DNA of 64,000 nt from Anopheles merus (taxonomy: Eukaryota; Arthropoda; Insecta; Diptera; Culicidae), in NCBI RefSeq assembly GCF_017562075.2, contig NW_024427781.1, positions 1 through 64,000 of the forward strand, given 5' to 3'. Made by a program: the position numbers and the translations under genes. Positions within the stretch are counted from its first letter, which is position 1. Each line of letters opens with the position of its first letter. Below are positions 49,706 through 62,801 of the stretch, piece by piece. The notes below the pieces were generated by a model, which was not told the DNA's origin, searched no databases, and saw nothing but the letters and a program-made list of their open reading frames with translations.

Positions 49706-52700
49706 AAAGATTTATGCTGTCTGGACAACATAGAGCATAAATTTATGCTACAGAGCCTTCGCAACATAGATTTATGCTGTCTGGACAACATAGAGCATAA
49801 ATTTATGCTACATAGCCTCCGCAACATAGATTTATGCTGTCTGGACAACAAAGAGCATAAATTTATGCTACAGAACCTCTGCTGCATAGATTTATGCTGT
49901 CTAGACAACATAGAGCAAAAATTTATGCTACAGAGCCTCCGCAACATAGATTTATGCTGTCTGGACAACATAGAGCATAAATTTATACTACAGAGCCTCC
50001 GCAACATAGATTTATGCTGTCTGGACAACATAGAGCATAAATTTATACTACAGAGCCTTCGCAACATAGATTTATGATTTCTGGACAACAAAGAGCATAA
50101 ATTTATGCTACAGAACCTCTGCTGCATAGATTTATGCTGTCTAGACAACATAGAGCATAAATTTATGCTACAGAGCCTTCGCAACATAGATTTATGCTGT
50201 CTGGACAACATAGAGCATAAATTTATGCTACAGAGCCTCTGCAACATAGATTTATGCTGTCTGGACAACAAAGAGCATAAATTTATGCTACAGAGCCTTC
50301 GCAACATAATTTATGCTGTCTGGACAACATAGAGCATAAATTTATGCTACAGAGCCTCCGCAACATAGATTTATGCTGTCTGGACAACAAAGAGCATAAA
50401 TTCATGCTACAGAGCCTCTGCAACATAGATTTATGCTGTCTGGACATTAAAGAGCATAAATTTATACTACAGAGCCTTCGCAACATAGATTTATGCTGTC
50501 TGGACAACATAGAGCATAAATTTATGCTACAGAGCCTCCGCAACTTAGATTTATGCTGTCTGGACAACATAGAGCATAAATTTATGCTACAGAGCCTCTG
50601 CAACATAGATTTATGCTGTCTGGACAACATAGAGCATAAATTTATGCTACAAGCCTCTGCAACATAGATTTATGCTGTCTGGACAACATAGAGCATAAAT
50701 TTATGCTACAGAGCCTCCGCAACAAAGATTTATGCTGTCTGGACAACAGAAAGCATAAATTTTGCTACAGAGCCTTCGCAACATAGATTTATGCTGTCTG
50801 GACAACAAAGAGCATACATTTATGCTGCAGAGCCTCCGCAACATAGATTAATGCTGTCTGGACAACATAGAGCATAAATTTATGCTACAGAGCCTCCGCA
50901 ACATAGATTTATGCTGTCTGGACAACATAGAGCATAAATTTATGCTACAGAGCCTCTGCAGCATAGATTTATGCTGTCTGGACAACATAGAGCATACATT
51001 TATGCTACAGAGCCTCTGCAACATAGATTTATGCTGTCTGGATAAAAAAGAGCATAAATTTATGCTACAGAGCCTCCGCAACATATATTTATGCTTTCTG
51101 GACAACAAAGAGCATAAATTTATGCTACAGAGCCTTCGCAACATAAATTTATGCTGTCTGGACAACATAGAGCATAAATTTATGCTACAGAGCCTCCGCA
51201 ACATAGATTTATGCTGTCTGGACAACAAAGAGCATAAATTCATGCTACAGAGCCTCTGCAACATAGATTTATGCTGTCTGGACATTAAAGAGCATAAATT
51301 TATACTACAGAGCCTTCGCAACATAGATTTATGCTGTCTGGACAACATAGAGCATAAATTTATGCTACAGAGCCTCCGCAACTTAGATTTATGCTGTCTG
51401 GACAACATAGAGCATAAATTTATGCTACAGAGCCTCTGCAACATAGATTTATGCTGTCTGGACAACAAAGAGCATACATTTATGCTGCAGAGCCTCCGCA
51501 ACATAGATTAATGCTGTCTGGACAACATAGAGCATAAATTTATGCTACAGAGCCTCCGCAACATAGATTTATGCTGTCTGGACAACATAGAGCATAAATT
51601 TATGCTACAGAGCCTCTGCAGCATAGATTTATGCTGTCTGGACAACATAGAGCATACATTTATGCTACAGAGCCTCTGCAACATAGATTTATGCTGTCTG
51701 GATAAAAAAGAGCATAAATTTATGCTACAGAGCCTCCGCAACATATATTTATGCTTTCTGGACAACAAAGAGCATACATTTATGCTGCAGAGCCTCCGCA
51801 ACATAGATTTATGCTGTCTGGACAACAAAGAGCATACATTTATGCTACAGAGCCTTCGCAACATAGATTTATGCTGTCTGGACAACATAGAGCATAAACT
51901 TATGCTACAGAGCCTCTGCAGCATAGATTTATGCTGTCTGGACAACATAGCGCATAAATTTATGCTACAGAGCCTCTGCAACATAGATTTATGCTGTCTG
52001 GACAACATAGAGCATAAATTTATGCTACAGAGCCTCTGCAACATAGATTTATGCTGTCTGGACAACAAAGAGCATACATTTATGCTGCAAAGCCTCCGCA
52101 ACATAGATTAATGCTGTCTGGACAACATAGAGCATAAATTTATGCTACAGAGCCTCCGCAACATAGATTTATGCTGTCTGGACAACATAGAGCATAAATT
52201 TATGCTACAGAGCCTCTGCAGCATAGATTTATGCTGTCTGGACAACATAGAGCATACATTTATGCTACAGAGCCTCTGCAACATAGATTTATGCTGTCTG
52301 GATAAAAAAGAGCAAAAATTTATGCTACAGAGCCTCTGCAACATAGATTTATGCTGTCTGGACAACATAGAGCATAAATTTATGCTACAGAGCCTCCGAA
52401 ACATAGATTTATGCTGTCTGGACAACATAGAGCATAAATTTATGCTACAGAGCCTCCGCAACATAGATTTATGATTTCTGGACAACATAGAGCATAAATT
52501 TATGCTACAGAGCCTCCGCAACATAGATTTATGCTGTCTGGACAACATAGAGCATAAATTTATACTACAGAGCCTTCGCAACATAGATTTATGCTGTCTG
52601 GACAACAAAGAGCATAAATTTATGCTACAGAACCTCTGCTGCATAGATTTATGCTGTCTAGACAACATAGAGCATAAATTTATGCTACAGAGCCTTCGCA

Positions 52701-53416
52701 ACATAGATTTATGCTGTCTGGACAACATAGAGCATAAATTTATGCTACAGAGCCTCTGCAACATAGATTTATGCTGTCTGGACAACAAAGAGCATAAATT
52801 TATGCTACAGAGCCTTCGCAACATAAATTTATGCTGTCTGGACAACATAGAGCATAAATTTATGCTACAGAGCCTCCGCAACATAGATTTATGCTGTCTG
52901 GACAACATAGAGCATAAATTCATGCTACAGAGCCTCTGCAACATAGATTTATGCTGTCTGGACATTAAAGAGCATAAATTTATACTACAGAGCCTTCGCA
53001 ACATAGATTTATGCTGTCTGGACAACATAGAGCATAAATTTATGCTACAGAGCCTCCGCAACTTAGATTTATGCTGTCTGGACAACATAGAGCATAAATT
53101 TATGCTACAGAGCCTCCGCAGCATAGATTTAAGCTGTCTGGACAAACAAAGATCATAAATTTATGCTACAGAGCCTCCGAAACATAGATTTATGCTTTCT
53201 GGACAACATAGAGCATAAACTTATGCTACAGAGCCTCCGCAACATAGATTTATGCTGTCTGGACAACATAGAGCATAAATTTATGCTACAGAGCCTCCGC
53301 AACATAGATTTATGCTGTCTGGACAACATAGAGCATAATTTTATGCTACAGAGCCTCTGCAGCATAGATTTATGATTTCTGGACAACATAGAGCATACAT
53401 TTATGCTACAGAGCGT
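49706..53416 (+). repeat. 60-bp satellite array 10 (~62 monomers)
   Basis: 3711 bp, A-type right half like array 8, with the 660-bp block at 50848-51507. It has about three extra monomers between 50590 and 50830 compared with arrays 8 and 9. This insert contains a patch of small defects (GCTACAAGCC, AACAAAGATTT, CAACAGAAAGC and AAATTTTGCTAC between 50640 and 50770). The deletion CAACATAATTTATGC near 50309 is the same as in array 3. Confidence 0.95.
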
Positions 53417-55247
53417 ATGCAGCCTAAATCAAAGCTGTTTAATAAACAAATGGTTTGTTTTTAATACATTGCAGAGCGAAGACAACGTCTTTTGCTTTGT
53501 TTCTTGGATTTGTTTCGTCCGGCACCAGGCGTCTCCATCGAACTCCGGTTTGTATTTTTCTTTTTCTTCGAACTCATTGTGTCCCCGACGGGTGCTGAAC
53601 TACATTTTACGCTTGCAAATACCAAGTTCTAGCGAGGTCGCACCACGGGAACTGTGCGCTGCTGTTAGTTTTCGATATTTCTGCAATATTTGCATTTTTG
53701 TTAAGAAATCCCAAAAATCGTCAATATCTCGAAAAGTAAGCGTTGTAAAGGAAATTTTGACTTTATGTTGAACGCTTAAAATGACCCCATTTACCCGAAA
53801 ATGTACTCGAAATGCACTTTCAAGACACTCGATTTCGCCCCAACTCACCCCCTAATAAGGGTGCAGGGGGGTGCCAGGGGGTGCCAGGGAGATGCAAAGG
53901 GGTGGGGGGTGCAGAGGGTCACTCACCCTACCCCCTCCACCCCCTACCCCACCCCTGCCCCCCTTCACTGTATAACCCCCATATCCAGTCATCTGTCCAT
54001 ATGGTCTACCCAGTTCCTTGTTTTCTAACTGCATTTTCGGGGCCCGCCTAACGGTTTTTATTCAAAAATTGTACTAACACTTACAGCCGCGGGCTTTTTT
54101 TAGCCGGTTTTTCGCCAATAACTCCCGAACGGTGCGTCCTAGCCAGAAGTGATGTATGGGGCGATGGTAGGGCCCGGGGTAATACACCTTCCCTCCTCAT
54201 GCCCCCACCCCCTCCGACCACCCCCTCCCCTCTAGGGGCGAAAAACGCGATTTTTCTATCTTTTGATCGGCGCATGCAAATCAAAAACTTATTTGAAGTT
54301 TTCGACGCCTTTTTCCACCAGGAACAACATACCGAAATTTGGTTCATTTTCCTGGGCGTCTACATAAGTTACACCCCCCCGCGCGTTTCGTAGAGGGACT
54401 TCGGGCCCGATTTTGAGTAATGAGTTTTGCTCGTACATAGGCAAATGATATATGAAATTTGGTCTACTCCGCGAGCCCTTTTCAACTGGGGTAATGGATC
54501 CGGGATCGGGAAAAGTTTCCGGTGTACCTGTGTGTAAAAGGGTGAAATTTTCACAAAAAAACACGTTTTTCGGCCCGTAGTCGAGCGGAGTGTTTCCTAC
54601 GAGGGCGCTTGTAAGACAAAAGTTGCACAACTCGTCAAGACGCATCCGCCGGTATCTAATGTAGCGCTATATTAGCTTCCGCTCGTGAGTTACAGCCCTC
54701 CAAAGTTGCGATTTTCCGTTTTTCCTCTCCGGCAGTATGGGGCAGGGGGTGAGCGGAGGTGCAGTACCCCACCAGCGGATAGTACTCGTCAAGACGCTTC
54801 CAACGGTACCCTGGGCGCGCTTGTATTAGCTCGCGTTCGAAAGTTATGCTCATATAAAGGGCCATTGCGGGGGTGGAAAATCGCGTTTTTGGCCCACTTT
54901 GACCGTGAATACCGTCGAAACGTTGCGTCCGAAGCCATTGCATGCTTTGGCAATCTTGTAGAGCTACTCAAGCGCTATCGAAATTTGTATTCATGCACGT
55001 TTCTGTGGTGCAAAACATTCGCACAGTATGCGTTTGAAGTGAACAATTTTTTGCTGAAGAATCGCTAATAACAAAAGTGTATCCAACATACGAATTTGAA
55101 CTTTGGAACAACTTTGGAAGTCATACCAAGTGCATCCAAAGTACCAAAAATTACTTTGAAACAACCTTGGAAATCATACCAAGTGCATCCAACATACTTG
55201 CAAACACTTTGACATGACTTCCAACGACATAAAAATTGTAAATTAAC
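53417..55247 (+). repeat. 1.83-kb satellite spacer, copy 10
   Basis: 1831 bp, subtype TAACTGC, preceded by GAGCGTATG. Matches copy 8 in the diagnostic positions I compared. Confidence 0.93.
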
Positions 55248-58200
55248 AAAGATTTATGCTGTCTGGACAACATAGAGCATAAATTTATGCTACAGAGCCT
55301 TCGCAACATAGATTTATGCTGTCTGGACAACATAGAGCATAAATTTATGCTACATAGCCTCCGCAACATAGATTTATGCTGTCTGGACAACAAAGAGCAT
55401 AAATTTATGCTACAGAACCTCTGCTGCATAGATTTATGCTGTCTAGACAACATAGAGCAAAAATTTATGCTACAGAGCCTCCGCAACATAGATTTATGCT
55501 GTCTGGACAACATAGAGCATAAATTTATGCTACAGAGCCTCTGCAGCATAGATTTATGCTGTCTGGACAACATAGAGCATAAATTTATGCTACAGAGCCT
55601 CTGCAACATAGATTTATGCTGTCTGGACAACATAGAGCATAAATTTATGCTACAGAGCCTCTGCAACATAGATTTATGCTGTCTGGACAACAAAGAGCAT
55701 ACATTTATGCTGCAAAGCCTCCGCAACATAGATTAATGCTGTCTGGACAACATAGAGCATAAATTTATGCTACAGAGCCTCCGCAACATAGATTTATGCT
55801 GTCTGGACAACATAGAGCATAAATTTATGCTACAGAGCCTCTGCAGCATAGATTTATGCTGTCTGGACAACATAGAGCATACATTTATGCTACAGAGCCT
55901 CTGCAACATAGATTTATGCTGTCTGGATAAAAAGAGCATAAATTTATGCTACAGAGCCTCTGCAACATAGATTTATGCTGTCTGGACAACAAAGAGCATA
56001 TATTTATGCTGCAGAGCCTCCGAAACATAGATTTATGCTGTCTGGACAACATAGAGCATAAATTTATGCTACAGAGCCTCCGCAACATAGATTTATGATT
56101 TCTGGACAACATAGAGCATAAATTTATACTACAGAGCCTCCGCAACATAGATTTATGCTGTCTGGACAACATAGAGCATAAATTTATACTACAGAGCCTT
56201 CGCAACATAGATTTATGCTTTCTGGACAACAAAGAGCATAAATTTATGCTACAGAACCTCTGCTGCATAGATTTATGCTGTCTAGACAACATAGAGCATA
56301 AATTTATGCTACAGAGCCTTCGCAACATAGATTTATGCTGTCTGGACAACATAGAGCATAAATTTATGCTACAGAGCCTCTGCAACATAGATTTATGCTG
56401 TCTGGACAACAAAGAGCATAAATTTATGCTACAGAGCCTTCGCAACATAAATTTATGCTGTCTGGACAACATAGAGCATAAATTTATGCTACAGAGCCTC
56501 CGCAACATAGATTTATGCTGTCTGGACAACAAAGAGCATAAATTCATGCTACAGAGCCTCTGCAACATAGATTTATGCTGTCTGGACATTAAAGAGCATA
56601 AATTTATACTACAGAGCCTTCGCAACATAGATTTATGCTGTCTGGACAACATAGAGCATAAATTTATGCTACAGAGCCTCCGCAACTTAGATTTATGCTG
56701 TCTGGACAACATAGAGCATAAATTTATGCTACAGAGCCTCTGCAACATAGATTTATGCTGTCTGGACAACAAAGAGCATACATTTATGCTGCAGAGCCTC
56801 CGCAACATAGATTAATGCTGTCTGGACAACATAGAGCATAAATTTATGCTACAGAGCCTCCGCAACATAGATTTATGCTGTCTGGACAACATAGAGCATA
56901 AATTTATGCTACAGAGCCTCTGCAGCATAGATTTATGCTGTCTGGACAACATAGAGCATACATTTATGCTACAGAGCCTCTGCAACATAGATTTATGCTG
57001 TCTGGATAAAAAAGAGCATAAATTTATGCTACAGAGCCTCCGCAACATATATTTATGCTTTCTGGACAACAAAGAGCATAAATTTATGCTACAGAGCCTT
57101 CGCAACATAAATTTATGCTGTCTGGACAACATAGAGCATAAATTTATGCTACAGAGCCTCCGCAACATAGATTTATGCTGTCTGGACAACAAAGAGCATA
57201 AATTCATGCTACAGAGCCTCTGCAACATAGATTTATGCTGTCTGGACATTAAAGAGCATAAATTTATACTACAGAGCCTTCGCAACATAGATTTATGCTG
57301 TCTGGACAACATAGAGCATAAATTTATGCTACAGAGCCTCCGCAACTTAGATTTATGCTGTCTGGACAACATAGAGCATAAATTTATGCTACAGAGCCTC
57401 TGCAACATAGATTTATGCTGTCTGGACAACAAAGAGCATACATTTATGCTGCAGAGCCTCCGCAACATAGATTAATGCTGTCTGGACAACATAGAGCATA
57501 AATTTATGCTACAGAGCCTCCGCAACATAGATTTATGCTGTCTGGACAACATAGAGCATAAATTTATGCTACAGAGCCTCTGCAGCATAGATTTATGCTG
57601 TCTGGACAACATAGAGCATACATTTATGCTACAGAGCCTCTGCAACATAGATTTATGCTGTCTGGATAAAAAAGAGCATAAATTTATGCTACAGAGCCTC
57701 CGCAACATATATTTATGCTTTCTGGACAACAAAGAGCATACATTTATGCTGCAGAGCCTCCGCAACATAGATTTATGCTGTCTGGACAACAAAGAGCATA
57801 CATTTATGCTACAGAGCCTTCGCAACATAGATTTATGCTGTCTGGACAACATAGAGCATAAACTTATGCTACAGAGCCTCTGCAGCATAGATTTATGCTG
57901 TCTGGACAACATAGCGCATAAATTTATGCTACAGAGCCTCTGCAACATAGATTTATGCTGTCTGGACAACATAGAGCATAAATTTATGCTACAGAGCCTC
58001 TGCAACATAGATTTATGCTGTCTGGACAACAAAGAGCATACATTTATGCTGCAAAGCCTCCGCAACATAGATTAATGCTGTCTGGACAACATAGAGCATA
58101 AATTTATGCTACAGAGCCTCCGCAACATAGATTTATGCTGTCTGGACAACATAGAGCATAAATTTATGCTACAGAGCCTCTGCAGCATAGATTTATGCTG

Positions 58201-59380
58201 TCTGGACAACATAGAGCATACATTTATGCTACAGAGCCTCTGCAACATAGATTTATGCTGTCTGGATAAAAAAGAGCAAAAATTTATGCTACAGAGCCTC
58301 TGCAACATAGATTTATGCTGTCTGGACAACATAGAGCATAAATTTATGCTACAGAGCCTCCGAAACATAGATTTATGCTGTCTGGACAACATAGAGCATA
58401 AATTTATGCTACAGAGCCTCCGCAACATAGATTTATGATTTCTGGACAACATAGAGCATAAATTTATGCTACAGAGCCTCCGCAACATAGATTTATGCTG
58501 TCTGGACAACATAGAGCATAAATTTATACTACAGAGCCTTCGCAACATAGATTTATGCTGTCTGGACAACAAAGAGCATAAATTTATGCTACAGAACCTC
58601 TGCTGCATAGATTTATGCTGTCTAGACAACATAGAGCATAAATTTATGCTACAGAGCCTTCGCAACATAGATTTATGCTGTCTGGACAACATAGAGCATA
58701 AATTTATGCTACAGAGCCTCTGCAACATAGATTTATGCTGTCTGGACAACAAAGAGCATAAATTTATGCTACAGAGCCTTCGCAACATAAATTTATGCTG
58801 TCTGGACAACATAGAGCATAAATTTATGCTACAGAGCCTCCGCAACATAGATTTATGCTGTCTGGACAACATAGAGCATAAATTCATGCTACAGAGCCTC
58901 TGCAACATAGATTTATGCTGTCTGGACATTAAAGAGCATAAATTTATACTACAGAGCCTTCGCAACATAGATTTATGCTGTCTGGACAACATAGAGCATA
59001 AATTTATGCTACAGAGCCTCCGCAACTTAGATTTATGCTGTCTGGACAACATAGAGCATAAATTTATGCTACAGAGCCTCCGCAGCATAGATTTAAGCTG
59101 TCTGGACAAACAAAGATCATAAATTTATGCTACAGAGCCTCCGAAACATAGATTTATGCTTTCTGGACAACATAGAGCATAAACTTATGCTACAGAGCCT
59201 CCGCAACATAGATTTATGCTGTCTGGACAACATAGAGCATAAATTTATGCTACAGAGCCTCCGCAACATAGATTTATGCTGTCTGGACAACATAGAGCAT
59301 AATTTTATGCTACAGAGCCTCTGCAGCATAGATTTATGATTTCTGGACAACATAGAGCATACATTTATGCTACAGAGCGT
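55248..59380 (+). repeat. 60-bp satellite array 11 (~69 monomers)
   Basis: 4133 bp. After about five standard opening monomers the order jumps to one normally found late in an array (55500-56090), then resumes a full standard array with the 660-bp block at 56812-57471 and an A-type right half. The left part is thus a partial duplication of the superunit's internal order. Confidence 0.95.
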
Positions 59381-61209
59381 ATGCAGCCTAAATCAAAGCT
59401 GTTTAATAAACAAATGGTTTGTTTTTAATACATTGCAGAGCGAAGACAACGTCTTTTGCTTTGTTTCTTGGATTTGTTTCGTCCGGCACCAGGCGTCTCC
59501 ATCGAACTCCGGTTTGTATTTTTCTTTTTCTTCGAACTCATTGTGTCCCCGACGGGTGCTGAACTACATTTTACGCTTGCAAATACCAAGTTCTAGCGAG
59601 GTCGCACCACGGGAACTGTGCGCTGCTGTTAGTTTTCGATATTTCTGCAATATTTGCATTTTTGTTAAGAAATCCCAAAAATCGTCAATATCTCGAAAAG
59701 TAAGCGTTGTAAAGGAAATTTTGACTTTATGTTGAACGCTTAAAATGACCCCATTTACCCGAAAATGTACTCGAAATGCACTTTCAAGACACTCGATTTC
59801 GCCCCAACTCACCCCCTAATAAGGGTGCAGGGGGTGCCAGGGGGTGCCAGGGAGATGCAAAGGGGTGGGGGGTGCAGAGGGTCACTCACCCTACCCCCTC
59901 CACCCCCTACCCCACCCCTGCCCCCCTTCACTGTATAACCCCCATATCCAGTCATCTGTCCATATGGTCTACCCAGTTCCTTGTTTTCTAACTGCATTTT
60001 CGGGGCCCGCCTAACGGTTTTTATTCAAAAATTGTACTAACACTTACAGCCGCGGGCTTTTTTTAGCCGGTTTTTCGCCAATAACTCCCGAACGGTGCGT
60101 CCTAGCCAGAAGTGATGTATGGGGCGATGGTAGGGCCCGGGGTAATACACCTTCCCTCCTCATGCCCCCACCCCCTCCGACCACCCCCTCCCCTCTAGGG
60201 GCGAAAAACGCGATTTTTCTATCTTTTGATCGGCGCATGCAAATCAAAAACTTATTTGAAGTTTTCGACGCCTTTTTCCACCAGGAACAACATACCGAAA
60301 TTTGGTTCATTTTCCTGGGCGTCTACATAAGTTACACCCCCCCGCGCGTTTCGTAGAGGGACTTCGGGCCCGATTTTGAGTAATGAGTTTTGCTCGTACA
60401 TAGGCAAATGATATATGAAATTTGGTCTACTCCGCGAGCCCTTTTCAACTGGGGTAATGGATCCGGGATCGGGAAAAGTTTCCGGTGTACCTGTGTGTAA
60501 AAGGGTGAAATTTTCACAAAAAAACACGTTTTTCGGCCCGTAGTCGAGCGGAGTGTTTCCTACGAGGGCGCTTGTAAGACAAAAGTTGCACAACTCGTCA
60601 AGACGCATCCGCCGGTATCTAATGTAGCGCTATATTAGCTTCCGCTCGTGAGTTACAGCCCTCCAAAGTTGCGATTTTCCGTTTTTCCTCTCCGGCAGTA
60701 TGGGGCAGGGGTGAGCGGAGGTGCAGTACCCCACCAGCGGATAGTACTCGTCAAGACGCTTCCAACGGTACCCTGGGCGCGCTTGTATTAGCTCGCGTTC
60801 GAAAGTTATGCTCATATAAAGGGCCATTGCGGGGGTGGAAAATCGCGTTTTTGGCCCACTTTGACCGTGAATACCGTCGAAACGTTGCGTCCGAAGCCAT
60901 TGCATGCTTTGGCAATCTTGTAGAGCTACTCAAGCGCTATCGAAATTTGTATTCATGCACGTTTCTGTGGTGCAAAACATTCGCACAGTATGCGTTTGAA
61001 GTGAACAATTTTTTGCTGAAGAATCGCTAATAACAAAAGTGTATCCAACATACGAATTTGAACTTTGGAACAACTTTGGAAGTCATACCAAGTGCATCCA
61101 AAGTACCAAAAATTACTTTGAAACAACCTTGGAAATCATACCAAGTGCATCCAACATACTTGCAAACACTTTGACATGACTTCCAACGACATAAAAATTG
61201 TAAATTAAC
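59381..61209 (+). repeat. 1.83-kb satellite spacer, copy 11
   Basis: 1829 bp, subtype TAACTGC. Two G-run lengths are one shorter than in copy 10 (near 59830 and 60710), both homopolymer changes, so they may be sequence errors. The second truncates the usual plus-strand 127-codon frame, leaving only a short remnant. Confidence 0.93.
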
Positions 61210-62801
61210 AAAGATTTATGCTGTCTGGACAACATAGAGCATAAATTTATGCTACAGAGCCTTCGCAACATAGATTTATGCTGTCTGGACAACATAGAGC
61301 ATAAATTTATGCTACATAGCCTCCGCAACATAGATTTATGCTGTCTGGACAACAAAGAGCATAAATTTATGCTACAGAACCTCTGCTGCATAGATTTATG
61401 CTGTCTAGACAACATAGAGCAAAATTTATGCTACAGAGCCTCCGCAACATAGATTTATGCTGTCTGGACAACATAGAGCATAAACTTATGCTACAGAGCC
61501 TCTGCAGCATAGATTTATGCTGTCTGGACAACATAGCGCATAAATTTATGCTACAGAGCCTCTGCAACATAGATTTATGCTGTCTGGACAACATAGAGCA
61601 TAAATTTATGCTACAGAGCCTCTGCAACATAGATTTATGCTGTCTGGACAACAAGAGCATACATTTATGCTGCAAAGCCTCCGCAACATAGATTAATGCT
61701 GTCTGGACAACATAGAGCATAAATTATGCTACAGAGCCTCCGCAACATAGATTTATGCTGTCTGGACAACATAGAGCATAAATTTATGCTACAGAGCCTC
61801 TGCAGCATAGATTTATGCTGTCTGGACAACATAGAGCATAATTTATGCTACAGAGCCTCTGCAACATAGATTTATGCTGTCTGGATAAAAAAGAGCATAA
61901 ATTTATGCTACAGAGCCTCTGCAACATAGATTTATGCTGTCTGGACAACAAAGAGCATATATTTATGCTGCAGAGCCTCCGAAACATAGATTTATGCTGT
62001 CTGGACAACATAGAGCATAAATTTATGCTACAGAGCCTCCGCAACATAGATTTATGATTTCTGGACAACATAGAGCATAAATTTATGCTACAGAGCCTCC
62101 GCAACATAGATTTATGCTGTCTGGACAACATAGAGCATAATTTATACTACAGAGCCTTCGCAACATAGATTTATGCTGTCTGGACAACAAAGAGCATAAA
62201 TTTATGCTACAGAACCTCTGCTGCATAGATTTATGCTGTCTAGACAACATAGAGCATAAATTTATGCTACAGAGCCTTCGCAACATAGATTTATGCTGTC
62301 TGGACAACATAGAGCATAAATTTATGCTACAGAGCCTCTGCAACATAGATTTATGCTGTCTGGCAACAAAGAGCATAAATTTATGCTACAGAGCCTTCGC
62401 AACATAGATTTATGCTGTCTGGACAACATAGAGCATAAATTTATGCTACAGAGCCTCCGCAACATAGATTTATGCTGTCTGGACAACATAGAGCATAATT
62501 TTATGCTACAGAGCCTCCGCAGCATAGATTTATGCTGTCGACACAAACAAGATCATAATTTATGCTACGAGCCTCCGAAACATAGATTATGCTTTAACAT
62601 AGAGCATAAACTTCTGCTACATAGCCTCCGCAACATAGATTTATCTGTCTGGACAACATATAGCATAATTTTATGCTACAGAGCCTCCGAACATAGATTT
62701 ATGCTGTCTGGACAACTAGAGCATAATTTTTGCTACAGAGCTCCGCAACATAGATTTATGCTGTCTGGACAACATAGAGCATAATTTATACTACAGAGCC
62801 T
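61210..62801 (+). repeat. 60-bp satellite array 12 (short, indel-rich)
   Basis: 1592 bp, about 26 monomers, less than half of the other complete arrays. It lacks the 660-bp block. The opening monomers jump after about four units to a late-array order, as in array 11. Single-base deletions are frequent from ~61420, and around 62535-62745 nearly every monomer is damaged (for example GATTATGCTTTAACATAG near 62587, missing several bases). Confidence 0.9.
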
